DNA from: Paraglaciecola mesophila KMM 241
GTDB lineage: Bacteria; Pseudomonadota; Gammaproteobacteria; Enterobacterales; Alteromonadaceae
Reading direction: 5' to 3'
Length of the DNA stretch: 64,000 bases
Assembly (NCBI RefSeq): GCF_000315015.1
Contig: NZ_BAEP01000005.1
Span: 1-64,000, forward strand
Shown: in pieces, positions 26,476-34,121 of the stretch
Layout of the letters: each line of letters opens with the position of its first letter
How positions within the stretch are numbered: position 1 is the stretch's first letter
Program-made: the position numbers and the translations under genes
Notes under the pieces: generated by a model
Told to the model about the DNA's origin: nothing
The model's database searches: none
The model's input: the letters and a program-made list of their open reading frames with translations, nothing else

Positions 26476-27351
26476 ATGAAAATTAATGACATAAAACGAG
26501 TCCACAAAATTCCTAAAGTTGATATGGATAAAATGATCGATGAGGAAAATAAAAGTAACGATACCGGAATGCAGTTTTACGACTTAACCCATGAATGGGG
26601 TTTGGGTCAGCCTTGTTGGCCTTACTTTGAAGATGTCAAAATTGAGCGTCTTCATGGTCATTCACGTTCAGGTGTATTAACGCAAAAAATTACCACGGTT
26701 ATGCATTCAGGTACCCACATTGACGCCCCGGCTCACGTAGTTGAAGGCACCCCCTTTATGGATCAAATGCCACTGCCAAGATTTTTTGGTGCAGGTGTTG
26801 TGGTGTCTATTCCAAAGAAAAAGTGGGAAGTTATTACGGCTGAAGATCTCGAAAACGTTCGTCCAAAAATTCGTGAAGGCGATATCGTTATTATCAATAC
26901 AGGTTGGCACCATACGTATGCTGATTCTGCCGAGTATTACCATTATGGGCCGGGGCTGTATCGTGAAGCAGGTGAATGGTTAGCGAAGAAGAAAGTCAAA
27001 ATGGTCGGTATCGATGTACAAGCACTTGATCATCCCCTGGGTACGGCAATCGGTCCACATGGCACAGGCCCTCTTATTCCGCACCTTGAAGACGAGTACC
27101 GTGAATTCACTGGCGGACGTGGCATCAAAGAAGATTTTCCTGATTGGGAGCCTTGCCATAGAGCGCTGTTAAACAGTGGCATTTGCGGCATTGAGAACGT
27201 AGGTGGCGAACTAGACAAAGTCACTGGTAAGCGCTGCACCATTGCTGCATTCCCTTGGCGCTGGAAAGGCGGCGACGGTTGCATGGTGCGCCTTGTGGCT
27301 ATGGTTGACCCCAAAGGCGAGTACCGTATCGAGCAAGGCGACACAGAGTAA
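26476..27351 (+). CDS. Cyclase/isatin-hydrolase family metal-dependent hydrolase
   Basis: A 291 aa enzyme of the kynurenine formamidase / isatin hydrolase (cyclase) family. The metal motif HSGTHIDAPAH (about 76-86) and the downstream His/Glu set are present (GPHGTGPLIPH near 190-200, then IENVGG). Members hydrolyse amide, lactam or lactone bonds using Mn or Zn. It is the first gene of the operon and is longer at the N-terminus than a typical formamidase. The substrate is unknown; a lactone or cyclic amide that opens to a hydroxy acid would fit the following dehydrogenase and BKACE. Confidence 0.88.
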   Translation: MKINDIKRVHKIPKVDMDKMIDEENKSNDTGMQFYDLTHEWGLGQPCWPYFEDVKIERLHGHSRSGVLTQKITTVMHSGTHIDAPAHVVEGTPFMDQMPLPRFFGAGVVVSIPKKKWEVITAEDLENVRPKIREGDIVIINTGWHHTYADSAEYYHYGPGLYREAGEWLAKKKVKMVGIDVQALDHPLGTAIGPHGTGPLIPHLEDEYREFTGGRGIKEDFPDWEPCHRALLNSGICGIENVGGELDKVTGKRCTIAAFPWRWKGGDGCMVRLVAMVDPKGEYRIEQGDTE

Positions 27352-27476
27352 ACATGTCGAAACCGCGGGTTTATATGCCATGCACATAAATCCGCGTTGT
27401 GTCCCGATGTTGTTTCCCGATGCTTTTTCACTATGTAATACCTTACTGATTCAGTACACCAAGCAGGAATAAGACT

Positions 27477-28388
27477 ATGTTCTCCTCATCTCACATTACG
27501 GTTATTGGCGCAGGGCTTATGGGCTGTGGCATCGCGCAAGTGTTTGCCAGTAAAGCAATACAAGTCACCTTGTATGATCCGATTGAAGGTGCCCGCCAGA
27601 CTGCAAAGCAAAAAATCGCGGCCAATTTGACTGCGCTATCCCAATCTCTAAGTGCGCTTGATTTCGTTCACATAAGCGACAACTTAGAAACAGCCGTCGC
27701 CAACGCCAATTTTGTGATTGAAGCGGCACCTGAAAAACTCCCCTTAAAGCGAAAGATATTTACAGATATTCTGCGTTTTGCCCGTCCAGACGCCATTCTT
27801 GCCAGCAACACGTCAGTCATCCCTATCAAAGATATTTTTGAAGGCATGGACTGTAACGAGCGCATTGTTGGTTGCCATTGGTGGAACCCGCCTTATTTAG
27901 TGCCGCTTGTGGAGGTCGTTCAAAGCGAGCAGTCCTCTTTGGCTGCGGTTGAAAGCATGATGTCGCTGTTAGCCTTTGCCGGGAAAAAACCGGTGCATAT
28001 CCAAAAAGACGTACCCGGTTTTGTCGGTAACCGCATGCAGCATGCCTTATGGCGAGAAGCGATAGCACTGATTAATGACGGGGTTTGCACGGCCGAGGGC
28101 ATAGACACAGTAGTGAAAAATAGCTTCGGTCTGCGTATGCCGGTTCTTGGCCCTATTGAAAATGCCGATTTAGTGGGCCTGGACTTAACCTTGGACATCC
28201 ACAATGTCATTTTAGCCAGCATTAACCGCGATACCGTCCCTTCTGACATCCTTAAAAGTAAGGTTGAAAAAGGCGAGCTAGGAATAAAAACCGGCCAAGG
28301 TTTCAAACATTGGACTGACGAAAGCGCCCAAACCCTGCGAGAAAATCTCAGCAAATATCTTGTAAATTCCGTGAATTCGAAAGGATAA
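27477..28388 (+). CDS. 3-hydroxyacyl-CoA dehydrogenase family protein
   Basis: A 303 aa NAD-dependent dehydrogenase. The N-terminal Rossmann motif is VIGAGLMGCGIAQ, followed by the family segments FVIEAAPEKLPLKR, SNTSVIPI and GCHWWNPPYLVPLVEV, and by DVPGFVGNRMQHALWREA of the C-terminal domain. The catalytic His is in GCHWWNPP. The short length and sequence are closer to stand-alone hydroxy-acid dehydrogenases, such as L-carnitine and L-gulonate types, than to beta-oxidation FadB. It ends three bases before the BKACE gene, so it likely makes that enzyme's beta-keto acid. Confidence 0.88.
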   Translation: MFSSSHITVIGAGLMGCGIAQVFASKAIQVTLYDPIEGARQTAKQKIAANLTALSQSLSALDFVHISDNLETAVANANFVIEAAPEKLPLKRKIFTDILRFARPDAILASNTSVIPIKDIFEGMDCNERIVGCHWWNPPYLVPLVEVVQSEQSSLAAVESMMSLLAFAGKKPVHIQKDVPGFVGNRMQHALWREAIALINDGVCTAEGIDTVVKNSFGLRMPVLGPIENADLVGLDLTLDIHNVILASINRDTVPSDILKSKVEKGELGIKTGQGFKHWTDESAQTLRENLSKYLVNSVNSKG

Positions 28389-28391
28389 ATC

Positions 28392-29324
28392 ATGAAAAAG
28401 AATAAAAAGGTCATTATTACCTGCGCAGTAACTGGCGCTATGCATACCCCTACCATGTCTGATGCGCTTCCTTTTACGCCAGAAGACATAGCCCAGCAAT
28501 CTGTTGACGCCGCACAAGCCGGTGCATCGATTATTCATTTACACGCACGTAACCCAGAAAATGGCGAGCCTACGGGCGATCCAAAAGTGTATAAACAATT
28601 CTTACCTGCGATTAATGAGCGCACCGACGCAGTCATTAACCTCACCACGGGCGGCAGCCCTACCATGACGGTTGAAGAGCGTTTGTGGGCAGCAATGGAA
28701 GTTAAACCTGAAATGTGCTCACTCAATATGGGCAGCTTAAACTTCGCCATGTTCCCCCTAGCCGATCGTTACAAGTCTTGGAAATACAGCTGGGAAGAAC
28801 CCTATGTTCGTAACAGTGATGACTTTATTTTCCGTAATACCTTTCGTGATATTGAAAAAATCATGAACATTATGGGCGACCATGGAACCAAATTTGAGCA
28901 TGAGTGTTACGACGTGGGTCACCTTTATAATCTGGCTTACTTTGCCGATCGTGGCTTAATTAAACCGCCATTCTTCATTCAAACCATCTTCGGCATCATG
29001 GGCGGCATAGGCGCAGATGAAGATAATCTGATGTTCATGCGTAAAACTGCAGATAAATTGTTCGGCGACGATTACCACTGGTCCGTTTTAGCGGCAGGTA
29101 AAAATCAGATGCCCTTCTCTACCCAAGCCGCTCTAATGGGCGGCAATGTGCGCGTCGGTCTGGAAGACAGCTTGTTTATTGGACGCGGCGAACTCGCCAC
29201 CAGTAACGCCCAGCAGGTCACCAAAATCAAGCGCATCCTAAATGAATTTTCGTTAGAAATTGCCACGCCAACAGAAGCTCGTCAGATTTTGAACCTCAAA
29301 GGCAAGAATAACGTCAGCTTTTGA
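28392..29324 (+). CDS. Beta-keto acid cleavage enzyme (BKACE)
   Basis: A 310 aa zinc enzyme of the BKACE (DUF849) family, founded on 3-keto-5-aminohexanoate cleavage enzyme. It condenses a beta-keto acid with acetyl-CoA, giving acetoacetate and a new acyl-CoA. Visible are the N-terminal ITCAVTGA, the zinc motif HLHARNP, NLTTGGS, the catalytic-type FEHECYDVGHLYN and the conserved GGNVRVGLED. The family is known for substrate diversity set by a few pocket residues, so the substrate cannot be read here. The preceding dehydrogenase is the expected partner. Confidence 0.92.
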   Translation: MKKNKKVIITCAVTGAMHTPTMSDALPFTPEDIAQQSVDAAQAGASIIHLHARNPENGEPTGDPKVYKQFLPAINERTDAVINLTTGGSPTMTVEERLWAAMEVKPEMCSLNMGSLNFAMFPLADRYKSWKYSWEEPYVRNSDDFIFRNTFRDIEKIMNIMGDHGTKFEHECYDVGHLYNLAYFADRGLIKPPFFIQTIFGIMGGIGADEDNLMFMRKTADKLFGDDYHWSVLAAGKNQMPFSTQAALMGGNVRVGLEDSLFIGRGELATSNAQQVTKIKRILNEFSLEIATPTEARQILNLKGKNNVSF

Positions 29325-29415
29325 TACTGTCTGGCAATACTCAGGCCCGTGAGCAAGTCTCCCTAGCCTCAATCTATAAGAACGTTAGTCATATATATGA
29401 CAGCAGGTGCAACAG

Positions 29416-29760
29416 ATGAATATAACCAAATTAGAAGACGCCAAGCCTTATCAAGCCCCAGGCCACTTCGATGTTTGCGGTCTTCGCTTACAAGGCTGGG
29501 AGGCAAGTGACGCCGAAAATTTTTGGGTAGGACTCTCGCACTTTTTACCTGGGGGCGGAGCACAAGGTGATGTTTCCCCACTAGAAAAAGTTTACGTCGT
29601 CCTTGAGGGCTCAATCAGTATCACCCACGACAATAAAGAGTTCATTTTAGGGCCCTTAGACAGTTGTCGTATCCCCCCTAATGCCAAGCGTACACTTATC
29701 AATAAAACCAATAAAACGGTCAGCATGTTAGTGATCATGCCTTATCCGGAGAATAAATAA
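29416..29760 (+). CDS. Cupin-domain protein
   Basis: A 114 aa single-domain cupin. The hallmark strands are visible in FLPGGGAQGDVSPLEKVYVVLEGSISI and LGPLDSCRIPPN. The His of the first metal motif is missing (GGGAQGDVS where GxxxxHxH is usual), so metal binding is doubtful. The ATG at 29416 follows AGGTG; the GTG at 29407 is part of that site. The stop overlaps the start of the SDR gene by one base, showing coupling. It may bind or isomerise a pathway intermediate. Confidence 0.78.
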   Translation: MNITKLEDAKPYQAPGHFDVCGLRLQGWEASDAENFWVGLSHFLPGGGAQGDVSPLEKVYVVLEGSISITHDNKEFILGPLDSCRIPPNAKRTLINKTNKTVSMLVIMPYPENK

Positions 29761-30560
29761 TGAATAACTATCTTGTAAATCCAGCCAGTCTTTTTGATTT
29801 AAAAGGAAAGGTAGCACTTATTACAGGCGCCACTGGTGCATTTGGTCAAGTCGCCGCTCGTGTGATCGGCAACTCCGGATGCAACCTGTTACTCACTGGC
29901 GGCAACAAAGATGCACTGGAATCTTTGGCTGAATCCCTTAGGCAAGAAGGAATTCATGTTGCCACTCGTAACACCCGTCCAAGTACCCAAGAAGAATGCG
30001 ATGCCATGGTGGAACAAGCAGTTTCTACCTATGGCAAGCTCGATATTCTAGTGGTGGGCTCTGGTGTAAATGACGTAGATCCCATTCAAGATTTAAGTAC
30101 AGAACGCTGGCAAAAGGTGATGGATGCCAATGTGCGGGATTCGTGGTTGCTATGTAAGGCAGCGGGCAAACAGTTTATGAGCCAAGGCGGCGGTGGCAAA
30201 GTTGTATTGGTTTCCTCTGCGCGAGGCAAATTGGGTCACCCTGCGGGTTATTCAGCGTATTGCCCATCTAAGTCGGCGGTTGACGGCTTAACCAGAGCCT
30301 TGGGCTGCGAATGGGGGAAACACAACATTACCGTGAATGCTATCGCCCCCACCGTATTTCGCTCGAACCTAACAGCCTGGATGTTTGAAGACAACGAACC
30401 AGGCAAAAGTACCCGAGAAAACATTCTCGCTCGCATTCCTATGGGCCGCTTAGGTGAACCAGAGGACCTTGCCGGCCCCCTGCTTTTTCTTGCATCAGAT
30501 GCGTCGAGCTTTCATACCGGGCATGTAATTTACGCAGACGGCGGTTACTCAGCAGGTTAG
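29760..30560 (+). CDS. Short-chain dehydrogenase/reductase (SDR)
   Basis: A 266 aa NAD(P)-dependent oxidoreductase. The cofactor loop is TGATGAFGQ, the catalytic Ser is in VLVSSARG and the YxxxK motif reads YSAYCPSK. The C-terminal GRLGEPEDLAGPLLFLASDAS is typical of classical SDRs such as gluconate 5-dehydrogenase or 3-oxoacyl-ACP reductase relatives. The start overlaps the cupin stop (TAATG). It probably oxidises a hydroxyl of the operon's substrate early in the pathway. Confidence 0.9.
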   Translation: MNNYLVNPASLFDLKGKVALITGATGAFGQVAARVIGNSGCNLLLTGGNKDALESLAESLRQEGIHVATRNTRPSTQEECDAMVEQAVSTYGKLDILVVGSGVNDVDPIQDLSTERWQKVMDANVRDSWLLCKAAGKQFMSQGGGGKVVLVSSARGKLGHPAGYSAYCPSKSAVDGLTRALGCEWGKHNITVNAIAPTVFRSNLTAWMFEDNEPGKSTRENILARIPMGRLGEPEDLAGPLLFLASDASSFHTGHVIYADGGYSAG

Positions 30561-30639
30561 CATGGTGATGAAATTGCCATGCTGGGCACCCCAACTGGTC
30601 GCCCACACCCAGACTGTTAATAATAAGAAGAGCTATTTT

Positions 30640-32109
30640 ATGAAAACCAGCATGTTGTTCATTGTTTTACTTTATGAAATTGTCACTATCTGCGGCGTCG
30701 CCCTTTGGTTGAAACGCGGAAAAAGTCAATCCGCGCATAATGACAGTGAGTTTGCGCTAGGCGGTCGCAGCCTACCTGTGGGAGTAGTAGCGGCCACCAT
30801 GGCACTAACCGTGCTGGGCACGGCTCATATATTAGGTGTTTTTGAAATGGTCTGGGGCGTGGGCGCAGCTGCTATTTGGTTCAGTATCGCTCATGTTATT
30901 TTACTCGTTGTCGTGTGTTACAGCACGGGGCTGTGGGTACGCCGACTTAGAGTAACCACGGTACCAGAGCTGCTAGAGCACCTTTTCGGCAAAGGGATAA
31001 GAGTGCTCGTTTCCTGCGTCATGGCCGGGATCATTTTCGGTATTCTAACCATAGAGACCCAAGGGCTTGGCATTATCATTAATGCGATGACGGGCTGGGG
31101 TATCACCAATGGCGCCATAGCGGGTGGGGTTATCGGCATATTCTACGTTGTACTAGCCGGTATGAAAGAAGTCGGTTGGATCAACCTCATCAATGCCGTT
31201 GTGATGTATGTCGGGCTTATTCTCGCCACAATTTTTATGGCCTTGCGTCTACCCGGCGGTAATTTTGATTCAGTCGCTGAGCACTTCGTCTCACAAGACA
31301 TGGATTACATGATATCCGTTTTCGGCAACTCACAAATTCTTATGACGTTTACCCTAGGCATGGTGGTCGCGGTACTTTTTAGCCAATCAGTGAATCAAAT
31401 GCTATTACAAACGGCGATGTCCGCCAAAGATGAAAAAACCATTAAAAAAGCGCTGTGGATAGCCGCGCCAATTAATGGTTTATTTGGTGTTTTTGCGGTG
31501 GTTCTGGGTCTTACCGCGATGACTATTCCTGAATTTGCCGAACTCGGCCCAAAAAAGGCCGCCACACAAATGTTAGTAGAATATCTTCCACCTTGGTTAG
31601 GAGCATTACTGTTAGCCTCATTTTTAGCGGCCATTTTATCGACCTTCGCTATGACTGCGCTAAGCCCTGCCACCATTTTTAGCAATGATATTTACAAAGG
31701 GCTATTTAAGCCTGACGCGACCGAAGCGCAAATGACCAAAGTGACGCAAATCGCGATTGTGGTATTGGCCAGTATTGCCATTGCGGTAGCGTCGTTTTTA
31801 CCGCCTATTTTAGCCGCAATGACTTGGTTATTTGCATGGCTAATACCGGTATTTTTCATCATTATTTTCGGCTTGTTCTGGCAACGCAGCGCACTGGCGG
31901 CGCTTATTACATTGGTCACCGTGTGGGCAGGTAATTTTTTATGGTCTTTTTCAGACATTGCTTTGAACCTTGGATTACTTAAAAGCAATGCAGTTATGGC
32001 ATTAACTGCCTCCGTAGTAGTGGGATGTGTGGCTAATCTTATGATTAAAGGTGAAAAAGCTTACTTCAAAAGTCAAACTTACCTTGACCTAAAAGAAACA
32101 AATTATTAA
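30640..32109 (+). CDS. Sodium:solute symporter family transporter
   Basis: An inner-membrane symporter of 489 aa with about 13 hydrophobic helices. The conserved N-terminal GGRSLPVGVVAATMALT and the segment ETQGLGIIINAMTGWG are SSS-family features (helix-1 break and sodium region). The start at 30640 is preceded by AAGAAGAGC; an earlier frame start at 30562 would add a non-membrane extension. It is followed by two small membrane peptides in the same transcription unit. It likely imports the product that crosses the outer membrane through the TonB receptor. Confidence 0.88.
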   Translation: MKTSMLFIVLLYEIVTICGVALWLKRGKSQSAHNDSEFALGGRSLPVGVVAATMALTVLGTAHILGVFEMVWGVGAAAIWFSIAHVILLVVVCYSTGLWVRRLRVTTVPELLEHLFGKGIRVLVSCVMAGIIFGILTIETQGLGIIINAMTGWGITNGAIAGGVIGIFYVVLAGMKEVGWINLINAVVMYVGLILATIFMALRLPGGNFDSVAEHFVSQDMDYMISVFGNSQILMTFTLGMVVAVLFSQSVNQMLLQTAMSAKDEKTIKKALWIAAPINGLFGVFAVVLGLTAMTIPEFAELGPKKAATQMLVEYLPPWLGALLLASFLAAILSTFAMTALSPATIFSNDIYKGLFKPDATEAQMTKVTQIAIVVLASIAIAVASFLPPILAAMTWLFAWLIPVFFIIIFGLFWQRSALAALITLVTVWAGNFLWSFSDIALNLGLLKSNAVMALTASVVVGCVANLMIKGEKAYFKSQTYLDLKETNY

Positions 32110-32130
32110 CATAAATTTTACAGGTGACTT

Positions 32131-32226
32131 ATGTTCTGGAGCATATTTTCAACAACCCTTGTGATCATCGCACTCATTCTGGTGCTAGGTACTTTGGTCG
32201 CAAAATTTCTCAGTGAGTCTAGTTAG
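32131..32226 (+). CDS. Small single-helix membrane peptide, transporter accessory (31 aa)
   Basis: The reading frame starts at ATG 32131 after AGGTG and encodes 31 residues, almost entirely one hydrophobic helix (STTLVIIALILVLGTLVAKF) with a short polar C-terminus SESS. It lies 21 bases after the symporter. Small membrane subunits adjoin other sodium-coupled transporters (MetS and YjcH types), so a stabilising role for the symporter is inferred. Confidence 0.6.
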   Translation: MFWSIFSTTLVIIALILVLGTLVAKFLSESS

Positions 32227-32252
32227 ATAGACACAATAAAAAGAGGTGATTT

Positions 32253-32351
32253 ATGGACACAGTAACAACATTTTGGATGGCTGGCGTGGTCTTTATGATG
32301 TTCGCATATGGCGCAATCGCGTTAAGTGGCTACGTTAAATACAAAAAATAA
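32253..32351 (+). CDS. Second small single-helix membrane peptide (32 aa)
   Basis: ATG at 32253 after AAGAGGTG, a strong ribosome binding site. The 32 residues form one helix (FWMAGVVFMMFAYGAIALSG) with a Lys-rich tail YVKYKK, so the C-terminus should face the cytoplasm. It starts 26 bases after the previous peptide. The opposite end charges of the two peptides suggest a paired accessory of the symporter. Confidence 0.6.
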   Translation: MDTVTTFWMAGVVFMMFAYGAIALSGYVKYKK

Positions 32352-32383
32352 CGCCACCCTATTTCTGGATGGGACACACTTCG

Positions 32384-32425
32384 TAAAAAAGGCCTGAGTC
32401 CGATACAATATCGACATCAGGCCTT
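32384..32425 (-). terminator. Terminator between the operon and iclR
   Basis: The stem AAGGCCTGA (32389-32397) pairs with TCAGGCCTT (32417-32425), with a further small CGATA/TATCG helix in the loop. The A-run at 32385-32390 gives a U-tract only on the minus strand, so it chiefly ends iclR transcription. Confidence 0.7.
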
Positions 32426-32506
32426 GGTTGCCGCTTAGAAATGAGTCCAACTTTATGGGGTCACTTCACTATGGCGCCCTTTTTAATTGTAAATGGGTTT
32501 AACGGA

Positions 32507-33280
32507 TTACATGGCGCCTTTACCCAAAGCTAACTCAATGGTGGTTTTATATTCACGCAACTGCTTAGCCAGTTGCTTTTTGTTGCGATTAAAACGCACA
32601 GTGGGAACCGGAATGGAAATCGCAATATTGCGTCCATAAGGGTCTTCAATCGCCACGCCGATTGCGCACACACCTTCGCAGTGCTCTTCCTTATCAAACG
32701 CTACACCATTCTTACGAATACTGGCTATTTCAGTGAGCAGTTGTTCAGTGCTAGTGATAGTTGAATGGGTCAAGGCTTTAATAGGATGAGCTTCGACAAA
32801 AGCGATAACCTCTTCGTCACTCATGGTGGCAAGCATCGCTTTGCCATTAGCGCAACTGTATATAGAAAAGGCATGTCCCACTGCAGAGACTGCACGTAGT
32901 TGGTGGGTATCAGTGGTGACCTGATCGATAAAGATCATGTTTTCAGCGTCTTGCACAGATAAATCCACAGTCTCCCCTACTTCATCTGACAAATTCTTCA
33001 TGTGAGGTATGAGTACTCTGTCAATATCTGCCTTTGCCGCTGAGCCTAAAGACACGAGCCCCGGCCCTAAGCGCACGCGAGACGTAGGACTAGCTGCAAT
33101 TAAAAAGCCTTCAGAAGCCAATGAGTTAACGATACGCTGCACGGTTGAACGCGCAAGTTTGACGTTCTTGGCGATAGCGCTCAGGCTCAACCCTTCTGGG
33201 TGCCCTTCAAGCGTTCGCAAGATGTTAGCGGCACGAGAGATTACTTGTATCCCTTGGCGCGAGCTAGGTTCATTTTCCAT
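32507..33280 (-). CDS. IclR family transcriptional regulator
   Basis: A 257 aa regulator. N-terminal winged helix (about 12-70, GLSLSAIAKNVKLARSTVQRIV) and C-terminal ligand domain with HAFSIYSCANGKAMLATM and CEGVCAIGVAIEDP, both family-typical. It is convergent with the catabolic operon and probably its repressor or activator. A 14-base palindrome lies in its own upstream region, and partial copies are found before the operon. The inducer should be the operon's substrate or an intermediate. Confidence 0.9.
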   Translation of the reverse strand: MENEPSSRQGIQVISRAANILRTLEGHPEGLSLSAIAKNVKLARSTVQRIVNSLASEGFLIAASPTSRVRLGPGLVSLGSAAKADIDRVLIPHMKNLSDEVGETVDLSVQDAENMIFIDQVTTDTHQLRAVSAVGHAFSIYSCANGKAMLATMSDEEVIAFVEAHPIKALTHSTITSTEQLLTEIASIRKNGVAFDKEEHCEGVCAIGVAIEDPYGRNIAISIPVPTVRFNRNKKQLAKQLREYKTTIELALGKGAM

Positions 33281-33322
33281 ATGGTCACCTCGTATTAGTA
33301 AAATGAAAACACATAACTAAAA

Positions 33323-33336
33323 TGTATCACGATACA
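33323..33336. promoter_or_regulatory. Palindrome TGTATC-AC-GATACA upstream of iclR
   Basis: A 14-base dyad with six-base perfect arms, 43 bases upstream of the iclR start. Half-sites recur at 26231 and 26442 before the catabolic operon. It is the likely IclR operator (autoregulation). Confidence 0.5.
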
Positions 33337-33412
33337 ATACATTACAACCAGTTTTATTGGCGCAAAAATGCATGTTATCAGCCTAGGTTAAAGTAGAGCG
33401 CACCGCTCCTAG

Positions 33413-33820
33413 CTATTTCCAACGGTTATCCAGGCTCATTTGGCCAGTACCTCGTGCGGCTAATATCAGCAATCCCGCCGTAATGGCCATATTTTTTACA
33501 AAGTTTTGCGTTTCGTGAGCAACATTGCCACCTTCGGGTAAGTTCCAAAAATTATGCATCAACAGACTAATAACCAAGGTTAGGCCGGCTAGTAAAAATG
33601 CTGCAAATCGGCCTTTAAAACCGATGATAATCGCCAGCCCAGCGGTTAACTGTATAACAATGGTCAGAAGTAAAAGCGGCGTTACAAACGGAACGTTATG
33701 ATGCTCCATGTACTGACTCATGGCGTCAAAACTTACTATTTTTTGTAGGCCTGGCGCTATAAAATATAAGCCAAGCAGTAACCTACCCATTAGCAGACAC
33801 GCGGTTTCAAACATATTCAT
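33413..33820 (-). CDS. DoxX family membrane protein
   Basis: A 135 aa protein with four hydrophobic helices. It opens with LMGRLLLGLYFIAPGLQKI, the typical DoxX start, followed by TPLLLLTIVIQLTAGLAIIIGFKGRFAAFLLA in three segments. DoxX proteins are inner-membrane proteins of uncertain function, sometimes linked to redox or stress. AAGGAAAC precedes the start. It is monocistronic; there is no evident link with the neighbouring IclR gene beyond same strand and proximity. Confidence 0.85.
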   Translation of the reverse strand: MNMFETACLLMGRLLLGLYFIAPGLQKIVSFDAMSQYMEHHNVPFVTPLLLLTIVIQLTAGLAIIIGFKGRFAAFLLAGLTLVISLLMHNFWNLPEGGNVAHETQNFVKNMAITAGLLILAARGTGQMSLDNRWK

Positions 33821-34121
33821 TCGGTTTCCTTATTATTATTGTTAAAAGCCATTCAGGCACTGTTTCAAACGCACTGATAATACAGCATGCAAAGACGGAT
33901 AAACTAGGAACGGTTACTCATTACTGGGCATTTTTTTATCGAGCCATAAGCTATCTAGAAAAAGCAGATGCTTGCAAGTCTGGTGGCTATATATTAGAAG
34001 CCCTTAACGTCGTATAAATGCGTCATAGTCCCTAAAGTAAAAGCAATGAATATGATAGACTTGCCGCTCTTTCACGCTAATACGCTAATGCTAAATCGAT
34101 ATAAACGATACCCTATCGCCA
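33821..34121. other. Intergenic region without recognised features
   Basis: About 300 bases between the divergent DoxX and pseudouridine synthase genes. It should hold both promoters, but no convincing -35/-10 pair, repeat or small gene was found. Confidence 0.5.

Noticed and set aside
27477-29324. Carnitine degradation assignment for the dehydrogenase and BKACE pair
   Set aside because: The pair fits by family, but the thioesterase, betaine-processing genes and carnitine transporter type expected for that pathway are absent, and a cyclase and SDR are present instead.
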